Positions 1 through 6,377 of a DNA stretch of 13,699 nucleotides are shown one piece after another (within the stretch, counting starts at the first letter, position 1; every line of letters starts with the position of its first letter). The position numbers were made by a program, and so were the translations under genes. The notes under the pieces are model-generated. The model was not told the DNA's origin and did no database searches. It saw only the letters and a program-made list of their open reading frames with translations. The stretch is taken from positions 1-13,699 of the forward strand of contig CAJGCY010000062.1 of NCBI GenBank assembly GCA_904501955.1. Direction: 5' to 3'. Source of the stretch: an uncultured Akkermansia sp. (GTDB lineage: Bacteria > Verrucomicrobiota > Verrucomicrobiia > Verrucomicrobiales > Akkermansiaceae).

Positions 1-1
1 A

Positions 2-160
2 CCGTTTCGGCAAGCCTCAACGGTTCGCGGGTTCGGATTTGTTTTTTTACCCATTTCCTAGGGCTTACGCCCTAGGCTAAGTTAGGTCACCCGCTGACGC
101 GGGTTCAGAATTCCGCTCGCCTACGGCTCGCAATCTATTCTCCAACTTCCGATTTATCGG
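2..160. repeat. Cluster of short palindromes (REP-like, non-coding)
   Basis: No credible gene lies in 1-195. The stretch holds several short inverted repeats in a row. CCGTT at 2-6 pairs with AACGG at 19-23. CCTAGGGC at 57-64 pairs with GCCCTAGG at 69-76 around the loop TTAC. ACCCGC at 89-94 pairs with GCGGGT at 99-104 around the loop TGAC. CCGA at 149-152 pairs with TCGG at 157-160. Tight GC-rich stems with 4-nt loops in intergenic DNA are typical of REP/BIME-type repeats. The rightmost part, 108-154, is shared with 10463-10509. That these are mobile or regulatory is inference; the pairings are seen directly. Confidence 0.6.
108..154 (+). repeat. Dispersed repeat unit, copy 1
   Basis: A 26-nt block at 108-133 (starts GAATTCCGCTCGCC) and a 12-nt block CAACTTCCGATT at 143-154 are identical to 10463-10488 and 10498-10509. 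In both copies the two blocks are separated by exactly 9 nt of unrelated sequence. The first block contains GCTCGC twice, 5 nt apart. The conserved-variable-conserved layout argues for a dispersed intergenic element rather than chance. This copy lies just beyond the serpin terminator. Confidence 0.75.
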
Positions 161-194
161 GCTGTTTGAAATCAATAAACACATAAACGGCGCG

Positions 195-232
195 AAAAAA
201 ACGCTATGGTGAATAATGCCATAGCGTTTTTT
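195..232 (-). terminator. Intrinsic terminator of the serpin gene
   Basis: A perfect 8-bp stem (CGCTATGG at 202-209 with CCATAGCG at 219-226) encloses a 9-nt loop. It is flanked by seven A at 195-201 and six T at 227-232. Read on the minus strand, the A run becomes the U tract, 22 nt past the serpin stop codon. The near symmetry would also let it work on the plus strand, although no gene approaches from that side within the window. Confidence 0.85.
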
Positions 233-253
233 GGGAGCTTGAATGAGCTTGGG

Positions 254-1354
254 TTACGGATGTTCGTAAATACCCATGAAGAGCGGGGCGGTCCAGCCGT
301 CGAATCCATCCGTGATGAACCAAATGAAGGGGCGGTCGAGCATAACGGTGCGCGTCATAGCCTTGTAGCTGACGATTGTCGCCGTAACAGCTGCCGCTTC
401 CGTGCCTTGTTCATCCACCTTCACGTAGCATTTTTGCAGAATCTTCTCCAAGAAAAGAGGCTTCTTACTTGTGGTAAGGCGAGAAAAGTCCGCATCCGTA
501 AAAATGCGATTCAACCCCGCAGCTTTCAGGGCGCTGTTCAGGCACATGGCATCACCCTCCACCGTAAAGCTCGGCATGATAAGCTGCGTTTTTACATCAT
601 TGCCCTCCAAGTGCCCCAAAATCTCGCGGTATTGGGCATAGCTGAGCTTAGCGGCGAACTCTCTGGCGTTTACGGTCGGGCATACGGCGACAAAATAAAC
701 GGTGTTGCCCATCGGTTTCGTGGAGGCGTACGGCAGGGCTACGGCTACCCAATCTTCGCCTTTGTAGACGTTGTAATTGGCTGTGTTGCGCATCATGTTG
801 ACCGGCACGGTTTTGCCGTCAGCAGTGTGGAACTCACCTTCAAAGCTCGCATTTTTGCGGAAAGGATATTTCCAATCCGCTTTCATGTAAATGGCATCGG
901 TGGCGATGAAAGCCGTGAGCGGGGAAATATTGGCTGCCTGCACAATTTGGCTGATGCGCCCCTCGGTATGTTCCGAGCACCAACTGTTGATGGTGTCGGC
1001 AGCTTGCTGCGCCTGATTAAAATCGAGGCTGACCGCTCCCTGAACGCCCGGTTGGAGGGGCATGTTTTTGTCCACAAACAAGCCGGAAGCTTGCTTGATA
1101 TCGATGTCGAACTGCGGACAATTGAACGCAGCATAGGGCAGCTTGTCCAGCTCTGCGCGCGTTTCTCCTCCGCTGTATTCCCTCAAAGTTTCGAGAGCTG
1201 ATTCCAAGCTGAGGGGTGAGTAGGCGATGTTGCCGGGATATTCTTTCAGCAGAGAGGCGAATACCTGCAGGGACAGCGAATCCTCCGGAAGAATCTCCTC
1301 CGCGCAGAGTGCGCCTGCGAGCGCGAGTGTGGTTGCGATGTGTTTCATCATCAT
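254..1354 (-). CDS. Secreted serpin-family protease inhibitor
   Basis: A 366-residue serpin. Serpins trap serine or cysteine proteases by a one-time cleavage of an exposed loop. Residues 1-18 look like a Sec signal peptide, with possible cleavage after LCA, so the protein should be periplasmic or exported. Family blocks are present: the N-terminal NIAYSPLS segment, INSW plus the following T-EGRI segment, TDAIYMKADWKYPF, VNMM, LPYAS, the hinge EQGTEAAAVTAT (315-326) and the C-terminal LDRPFIWFI (339-347). The hinge has the small residues expected of an inhibitory serpin. Counting the canonical 17-residue hinge puts P1 at Lys331 (codon 362-364) and P1' at Ala332, and the distance onward to RPF equals that in alpha-1-antitrypsin. 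This predicts trypsin-like targets. No clear Shine-Dalgarno precedes the ATG triplet at 1346-1354, so the first of three Met codons is an arbitrary choice. The family is certain; the target protease is inferred. Confidence 0.95.
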   Translation of the reverse strand: MMMKHIATTLALAGALCAEEILPEDSLSLQVFASLLKEYPGNIAYSPLSLESALETLREYSGGETRAELDKLPYAAFNCPQFDIDIKQASGLFVDKNMPLQPGVQGAVSLDFNQAQQAADTINSWCSEHTEGRISQIVQAANISPLTAFIATDAIYMKADWKYPFRKNASFEGEFHTADGKTVPVNMMRNTANYNVYKGEDWVAVALPYASTKPMGNTVYFVAVCPTVNAREFAAKLSYAQYREILGHLEGNDVKTQLIMPSFTVEGDAMCLNSALKAAGLNRIFTDADFSRLTTSKKPLFLEKILQKCYVKVDEQGTEAAAVTATIVSYKAMTRTVMLDRPFIWFITDGFDGWTAPLFMGIYEHP

Positions 1355-1390
1355 GTCGGTTAAGAAAAGGTTAGGCGTTTGACTTCCTGT

Positions 1391-1418
1391 ATTCTACATC
1401 AATGATAATGCTTTGCAA
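1391..1418 (-). promoter_or_regulatory. Candidate sigma70-type promoter for the serpin gene
   Basis: On the minus strand TTGCAA (1413-1418) is followed after 16 nt by TAGAAT (1391-1396). Both hexamers and the spacing resemble the promoter proposed for the exbB-like gene (TTGAAA-16-TAGAAT). Transcription would begin near 1384, giving a leader of about 30 nt before the ATG at 1354. Based on hexamer match only. Confidence 0.45.
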
Positions 1419-1465
1419 AGCAGAAAACGCGAAAAAAAACTCTAACGGCTGGGGAGTGATTGCGC

Positions 1466-1494
1466 TTGAGTTCCTGTCTTGCTTGTGTTACCAT
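1466..1494 (+). promoter_or_regulatory. Candidate promoter for the vanX-like gene
   Basis: TTGAGT (1466-1471) and TACCAT (1489-1494) are separated by 17 nt. The -10 box lies 9 nt before the ATG at 1504, which would give an almost leaderless mRNA. A competing candidate is TTGACT (1379-1384) with GATAAT (1404-1409), at a long 19-nt spacing, overlapping the divergent serpin promoter. Either would leave out a start codon at 1402, supporting the 1504 start. Confidence 0.3.
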
Positions 1495-1503
1495 AGCCCC
1501 GTT

Positions 1504-2232
1504 ATGATGTTTCGCAAACTGATCACAATCGCTGCAGCTATATTCTTGGTACAGTGTCAAACAACGCCCGTAGCCGGAGGCAATGTGGAAGCCCCGGTTG
1601 CCCAAATGCCGTCCGAGCTTTGCTATTTGGATGAGGTTGCACCCTTGGTACGAGTGGATTTGAAATATTGTGGTTATGACAATTTTGTAGGGCGCCCGAT
1701 TGCCGGCTACACGACGGGGCGCCGCGCCATCCTGCGCAAAGATGCCGCGCAAGCCATTCGCCGCGCTTCGGAGCAACTGGCCAAGGAAGGCCTCGGTATT
1801 CTGGTATGGGATGCCTACCGCCCCGACCGCGCCATGCGTGATTTCTTGGCTTGGTCCAAAACATCCGATGACAGCACCAAGGCTGAGTTTTACCCGAATA
1901 TCACCAAGCGCGGTATTTATGAAAACCGCTACATTAACCGTTATTCCGAGCATAGCTGGGGTGTAGCGGTGGACATCACACTCTTTGACCTCAAAACCGG
2001 TGAAGAGCTTGATATGGGCGGGCGACATGACTTGCTGGATGTGAGCTCCGCTACTCGTTCTACGCTTGTTACGCCGAAGCAGCGAGCCAACCGTTTGAAG
2101 TTGCGTGATGCGATGGCTGCTGTCGGTATGCGTAATTACAGCAAAGAATGGTGGCACTATTTCTTGGCTAAAAAGGGAAAATGCCATTTGTATGATTTCC
2201 CGCTGAATGATAATCTGCGTACTTCTGATTGA
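1504..2232 (+). CDS. Secreted VanX/DdpX-like D-alanyl-D-alanine dipeptidase (peptidase M15D), putative lipoprotein
   Basis: A 242-residue protein in the zinc D,D-dipeptidase family, which hydrolyses D-Ala-D-Ala. Key motifs: VWDAYRP (101-107; Arg106 corresponds to the conserved substrate or transition-state Arg), SEHSWGVAVD (148-157) with zinc ligands His150 and Asp157, and EWWH (215-218) with catalytic Glu215 and zinc ligand His218. The reading frame is open from 1402, but the ATG at 1504 is preferred because it begins a signal sequence (MMFRKL then a hydrophobic run) ending in LVQC at 15-18. That is lipobox-like, although Gln at -1 is not canonical. Cytoplasmic VanX resistance enzymes lack such a signal. 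With no vanH or vanA beside it, a role in envelope peptide turnover is more likely than glycopeptide resistance. It is divergent from the serpin gene and has no Shine-Dalgarno. Confidence 0.92.
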   Translation: MMFRKLITIAAAIFLVQCQTTPVAGGNVEAPVAQMPSELCYLDEVAPLVRVDLKYCGYDNFVGRPIAGYTTGRRAILRKDAAQAIRRASEQLAKEGLGILVWDAYRPDRAMRDFLAWSKTSDDSTKAEFYPNITKRGIYENRYINRYSEHSWGVAVDITLFDLKTGEELDMGGRHDLLDVSSATRSTLVTPKQRANRLKLRDAMAAVGMRNYSKEWWHYFLAKKGKCHLYDFPLNDNLRTSD

Positions 2233-2262
2233 TATTTTTTTTCATACAGACATGCAAACTGC

Positions 2263-2290
2263 TTGAAAGTACGTACTTTTTCTGTAGAAT
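2263..2290 (+). promoter_or_regulatory. Promoter of the exbB-exbD-TPR-PBP operon with embedded palindrome
   Basis: TTGAAA (2263-2268) and TAGAAT (2285-2290) are 16 nt apart and lie 12 nt before the ATG at 2303. A perfect 14-bp palindrome, AAAGTACGTACTTT (2266-2279), begins inside the -35 box and occupies most of the spacer. That is the usual position of a repressor operator. The predicted start near 2297 leaves a leader of only about 6 nt. Hexamers and palindrome are read directly; repression is inferred. Confidence 0.5.
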
Positions 2291-2302
2291 AAGCCCTGAC
2301 GT

Positions 2303-3061
2303 ATGGTTACCATGAATTTCTCCGCTATGACTGTGATGCTTGCTGATGAGTCCGCAAGCTTTGGGTTGATTGACATCTTCCAGAAAGGTGGTCCCCTGAT
2401 GTGGGGCCTGTTGTTTCTGTCCATTGTAGCCTTTATGGCTATATTCATCTGCTCTTGGACCACGCGCGGCTCCGCCGTGTTGCCCAAGGATATGGTGCTT
2501 AATGTGGAAACCTTTATACGCCGTAAGGACTACGCCGGTTTGATTGCTCTGTGTGAGCGCGACGGCTCCAGCTTTGCCCGTACGGTGAATGTCATCGTGC
2601 TGTTCATTCAGCGCAATCTCCGCGCCAATATGGACGCCGTGCGTGAGGTGGCCGCTGCTGAGGGCACGCGCCAGGCAAACATCCTCACCCGCCAAATCAG
2701 CTGGTTGTCTGATATCGGCTCCATTGCTCCCATGGTCGGCTTGCTCGGTACCGTGCTCGGCATGATGGATACCTTCTGGCAGATGGCTCAGGGTAACTTT
2801 GAGGGCGTGAAGCAGATGCAGATGGCAAGCGGTATCTCAGAGGCTATGATTACCACGGCCGGCGGTCTTATTCTTGCTATTCCGTGTATGCTGGCCTACG
2901 TCGTGTTCCGTAACTACATTCAGAAGCACATTTCTGATATGGAGGTGGCCGTTACGCACGTACTGTCCGTGATTTCCGTGCAGAATGATCGTGACCACCG
3001 CCTTGGCAGCATTTCTCAGGTCGGGGCTCGCTCCGAGATTATGGACAATGATGAGAGCTGA
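2303..3061 (+). CDS. ExbB/TolQ/MotA-family proton channel protein
   Basis: A 252-residue inner-membrane protein of the ExbB/TolQ/MotA family, which with an ExbD/TolR partner converts proton-motive force into work on periplasmic or outer-membrane proteins. Three membrane segments are visible at about 31-52, 137-158 and 177-203, with the usual cytoplasmic domain between the first two. The family cores are clear: APMVGLLGTVLGMMDTF (142-158) and ISEAMITTAGGLILAIPC (178-195). The ATG at 2303 is used; ATG at 2312 and 2327 are alternatives, and none has a Shine-Dalgarno. The exbD-like gene starts 12 nt after its stop. Sequence alone does not separate an ExbB (TonB-driving) from a TolQ (division-linked) role, and no tonB, tolA, tolB or pal is present in the window. 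Confidence 0.93.
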   Translation: MVTMNFSAMTVMLADESASFGLIDIFQKGGPLMWGLLFLSIVAFMAIFICSWTTRGSAVLPKDMVLNVETFIRRKDYAGLIALCERDGSSFARTVNVIVLFIQRNLRANMDAVREVAAAEGTRQANILTRQISWLSDIGSIAPMVGLLGTVLGMMDTFWQMAQGNFEGVKQMQMASGISEAMITTAGGLILAIPCMLAYVVFRNYIQKHISDMEVAVTHVLSVISVQNDRDHRLGSISQVGARSEIMDNDES

Positions 3062-3073
3062 CGCTTCGCTCAC

Positions 3074-3589
3074 ATGAAACTTAACGCAAAAATACCGGAG
3101 CCCATCGGTTTCCAGCTCACCCCGATGCTGGATGTGGTGTTCTTGCTGCTCATTTTCTTCGTGGTAACACAGAAGTTCATTCTGAACGAGCAGGATTTGA
3201 ACGTGGAGGTGCCGACTGCCGCCGGTAATGAGAAGGATGCAAGCCGCGCCATTGATGAAGTGATTATCAATGCTCGTGAGGTGATTGAAAATGAACCGAA
3301 TGAGAAGATTCGCGCCGCGGATATCGCCAATGGCCGCCAACCCGGTGAGCTGGTGATTACCATTAACCGCACCGAGTACAAACTCGAGAACCTGGACCAG
3401 CCCCTGCGCAATTTGGTGACTTTGAATGCCAAGCAGCCCGTCTGCATTCGTGCGGATAAGGACATGCGCTGGGAGAAGGTGGTAAAGGTGGTAGAGGCCT
3501 GCACCAGTGCCGGCGTGTACAATGTGCGCTTCAAGAAGGTGATGCCCGGTGAGAACGGTGCTGCAGCAGCTAAACCCGTAGCGCCGTAA
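3074..3589 (+). CDS. ExbD/TolR-family biopolymer transport protein
   Basis: A 171-residue single-pass membrane protein, the usual partner of ExbB/TolQ. The N-terminal segment LTPMLDVVFLLLIFFVV (15-31) is the family hallmark. Asp20 is the membrane-embedded carboxylate that carries protons. Residues 35-160 form the periplasmic domain, with a typical LVITINR strand near 92-98 and ADKDMRWEKVVKVVEAC near 126-142. The length is a little above the usual 130-150, through an insertion-like stretch at about 50-90 and an Ala/Pro-rich tail. It lies 12 nt behind the channel gene and is clearly co-transcribed. The 106-nt gap that follows shows no convincing hairpin or promoter. Confidence 0.93.
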   Translation: MKLNAKIPEPIGFQLTPMLDVVFLLLIFFVVTQKFILNEQDLNVEVPTAAGNEKDASRAIDEVIINAREVIENEPNEKIRAADIANGRQPGELVITINRTEYKLENLDQPLRNLVTLNAKQPVCIRADKDMRWEKVVKVVEACTSAGVYNVRFKKVMPGENGAAAAKPVAP

Positions 3590-3695
3590 GCAAGGCTGCA
3601 CGCCCATAACTCCTGCTCCCGCGCGGTGTGCCCGAATGTAGGTAGCTCGTTCCGCCCGTTTTCTTTCAATTACATTTTCAACAATCGTCAGTGCT

Positions 3696-6362
3696 ATGAA
3701 GACAACAACTTTCGTGACAGGGCTCCTCACCTTGGGAGCAGGCTTGGGCTGTGTGGCGTTCGCTCAGCAAAAACCGGCAGTGGATAATTTGAAGGCCGAC
3801 CGCGAGCGTGATACATTCGCCATTGCGGAGCGCTTGTACAACCAAGGGCGTACGGCGGAGCTGGATGCCACAACTCGTAACAATGTGCTCTTGCGTGCAG
3901 CTGAGCTGCTGGAAACCTTCGTGAAGGATTTCCCCCAGTCTGAGAATCGCAACAAAGCGCTCTATATGCGCGCTACTTGCTTAGAGACCGCCAGCCGCGA
4001 TGCGCAGTCGCAAGCGGTGCTGAAAGTGCTGGCTGCGGGTGGCAAAGAGGGTAAGACGGATGACTATGTGGCAGCAGCTGCTTACAAGCTTGCCACGGTT
4101 GATTTTACCAAAGGTATTAACAACGCCGGTGACAATGCTTCCCTGGAGTCCGCCGTCAAGTATTATGATATCGTGTGTGCCTTCAGCACCAATGCTCCCC
4201 TGAAGTATGATGCCACGTACCGCAAAGCCCGTGCTCTGACCATCAGGGGCCAGCGTGAGCCAAAAAACAAGGCTGAAAAGTACTTTGCGGAAGCTGCAGC
4301 CATTTATTCCACGAACTTCACCGTTGCGCGTGATGTGCCCCCGCACATTGTAGGCGCTGTGCAGTTTGCATACGCCCAGCTGCTCACGGAGATGGGCGGT
4401 GACAGCAACCTGCAGACCGCCCTGATTCAATATGAGCTTTTCCTGAAAAATGAGAATCAGGATGAAACGCAACGCAGCATTGCAACCCTGCAAGCTGCCC
4501 GTATCGCCACCAAGCTCGGGCAGTCCGACAAGGCTACGGATTACTACGCTATGCTGGAGAAGTTCCCCAACATGAGCCAGTATGCCGGTGAGGCGAAGAT
4601 GGAGACGCTCTCCGCCTACTTCAAGTCCAAAGAATATGATAAGATTTTGGCTGCATTCCCCCACAGCGCGGCGGAATGCAGCTTCCTCCAAGAGCTCAAG
4701 ACGGATTCCCAGCGCGCAGCATGCGCCGCTATTTTGGGCGAGACTCACTTCCAAAAAGAGGACTACCTGAAGGCTGCTCCCTTCTTCCTGATGTCGGAGG
4801 AGAACGCCCGCGGTACGGCTCGCGGTGCGGATTCCGGTTATCGTTTGATTCTGTGCTTGCAGCGCTTGCAGAGCGATATGGCAACACGCGGCAAAATGTC
4901 GGAATCATTGCCCGGCTTGTCCGCGTATGCGCAAAGTTACCTGCAACGCTATGATTCCGAGACGGCGACCTCCACTCGTGATTTGCCCTGCACGGATATG
5001 GTGCGCGTCATTTATGCGGACCAGCTCATGCAGCTTCCGAATACGGACCCCCTCTCACACTACAAGGCGGTTAATATTGAAAACCTGCCGGCCAGCATAC
5101 GAGCGGATACCGCGTATAAGAAGGCTTGGTGCATGTACCGCGCGTGGGACCAAAATCCCTGTGCGGACAATGACCCCAATGCCGTGTTGACGGATTTCAT
5201 CAGCAAATACAAAGACTCCGTCCGCATGCCGGATGTGCTGTGCATGCACGGCAATTACCTCTTTGAGTCCAAGTATTATGAGAATGCCATCAAGGTGTTT
5301 GACCGTGTGATTACGGACTACGTGAACTCCCCGGCTTATCCCTCATGCCTTCAGCGCGCGGCACAGGCCTGCATGCACTGCCAGCCGCCCAAGCATGCCG
5401 GTGCTGAGCGTTATTACAAGTCACTGCTTGAGTACAGCAATAACAATGAGGTCTCTAACTACGCCATTGCGGAGGCTCACTTCAATTTGGCTCGTATTCT
5501 GTATGAGAACCGCACGCTTGAAGCTATTGAGCATTTCAAAACGGCCAGTGAGCTTGACCCGGAGCGCTACGGCAGCTCAGCTGCGGTGTGCTTGATACAG
5601 TGCTACTTCAAATTGAAGAATACGCATGAAACCACGCTGCTGGAGTCTCTCCCCAAGTTTAAGCAGGAGTACCCGCTCGAGTACCAGACCTTGCCCCGCG
5701 CTATTCCTCGCTGGTGTGGCTGGGCATGCTTCCAGAAGAAGCAGTACATCCCCTCCGCCGAGTATCTGAACGACTCCATCGACCGCAATCGCACGGAGGA
5801 GTACAAGACGGAGCAGGGCACTACAGCCCTTCGCCCCGTGGCGGAGCCTGTGGTGTGGATTACTCTGGCTCGCACCTGTTTGGAGATGGGCAAATACTCC
5901 AGCACGGATAAGTTCATCGGCGGTATAGATGCCATTGACTATTACCTCTCTCAGGAGACGGACCCGCACCGCCGTGCAGAAGGCTTGCGTGTGAAGGCTC
6001 TCATGCTGAATGGCATGGGGGAGCTTGAGAACGCCCGCGCCTGCTGTGAGGCTGCCTTGAAGCTCGGCGTGAACGGCCCGGTACTTTCTTCCATCCGCTT
6101 AGCAGCAGGTGATACCTATTTCATTGAGGGGAAGTATGAGGAGGCCGCTGCCATGTACGGTATTGTGGCCAACTTCGACAATAACAACCCGGATGTCAAT
6201 CGCGAGGCTCTTTACAAAGTGGCACATGCTCTTCGCTTGAACGGCAAGGAGGCTGAGGCCGCCAAGTATGAAAAGAAATTGGAGGACATGGGAATAGACC
6301 CCCAAAAGGCTCTGGATGGTCTGCCGCCCAGTGTTTCCCGACATGTGAATACCAAGCCCTGA
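3696..6362 (+). CDS. Large periplasmic TPR-repeat protein
   Basis: An 888-residue protein with a signal peptide (MKTTTF then hydrophobic residues, probable cleavage after AFA at 21-23). The rest is mostly alpha-helical repeats of TPR type. Good examples are AERLYNQG followed by AAELLETFVKDFPQS (about 44-82), DYLKAAPFFLMSEE (about 355-370), KYYENAIKVFDRVITDY (about 528-545), FNLARILYENRTLEAIEHFKTASELDP (about 598-625) and GDTYFIEGKYEEAAAMYGIV (about 804-823). The style resembles YbgF/CpoB and BamD-like periplasmic TPR proteins but is far longer. No catalytic motif is visible. Its place between an ExbB/ExbD pair and a PBP homologue suggests a periplasmic scaffold working with the motor and cell-wall synthesis, as CpoB does in Enterobacteria. 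That is inference from context, not orthology. The PBP gene starts 15 nt downstream. Confidence 0.85.
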   Translation: MKTTTFVTGLLTLGAGLGCVAFAQQKPAVDNLKADRERDTFAIAERLYNQGRTAELDATTRNNVLLRAAELLETFVKDFPQSENRNKALYMRATCLETASRDAQSQAVLKVLAAGGKEGKTDDYVAAAAYKLATVDFTKGINNAGDNASLESAVKYYDIVCAFSTNAPLKYDATYRKARALTIRGQREPKNKAEKYFAEAAAIYSTNFTVARDVPPHIVGAVQFAYAQLLTEMGGDSNLQTALIQYELFLKNENQDETQRSIATLQAARIATKLGQSDKATDYYAMLEKFPNMSQYAGEAKMETLSAYFKSKEYDKILAAFPHSAAECSFLQELKTDSQRAACAAILGETHFQKEDYLKAAPFFLMSEENARGTARGADSGYRLILCLQRLQSDMATRGKMSESLPGLSAYAQSYLQRYDSETATSTRDLPCTDMVRVIYADQLMQLPNTDPLSHYKAVNIENLPASIRADTAYKKAWCMYRAWDQNPCADNDPNAVLTDFISKYKDSVRMPDVLCMHGNYLFESKYYENAIKVFDRVITDYVNSPAYPSCLQRAAQACMHCQPPKHAGAERYYKSLLEYSNNNEVSNYAIAEAHFNLARILYENRTLEAIEHFKTASELDPERYGSSAAVCLIQCYFKLKNTHETTLLESLPKFKQEYPLEYQTLPRAIPRWCGWACFQKKQYIPSAEYLNDSIDRNRTEEYKTEQGTTALRPVAEPVVWITLARTCLEMGKYSSTDKFIGGIDAIDYYLSQETDPHRRAEGLRVKALMLNGMGELENARACCEAALKLGVNGPVLSSIRLAAGDTYFIEGKYEEAAAMYGIVANFDNNNPDVNREALYKVAHALRLNGKEAEAAKYEKKLEDMGIDPQKALDGLPPSVSRHVNTKP

Positions 6363-6377
6363 TAATTAGGCAAGAGC

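Noticed and set aside
206..1201. Long plus-strand reading frame (331 codons) opposite the serpin gene
   Set aside because: It is antisense to a clear serpin with conserved family blocks. The frame is an echo of the serpin codons, with no recognisable domain, and starts inside the terminator hairpin.
1402..1503. Upstream 34-codon extension of the VanX-like protein
   Set aside because: The extension has no family similarity and would bury the signal sequence that begins at 1504; both promoter candidates also argue against it.
1504..2232. Vancomycin-resistance gene
   Set aside because: No vanH, vanA/B or vanRS neighbours, and the protein appears exported, unlike resistance VanX.
2837..3730. 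Minus-strand frame of 297 codons across exbB, exbD and the start of the TPR gene
   Set aside because: It overlaps three well-supported genes on the other strand and its protein shows no family pattern.
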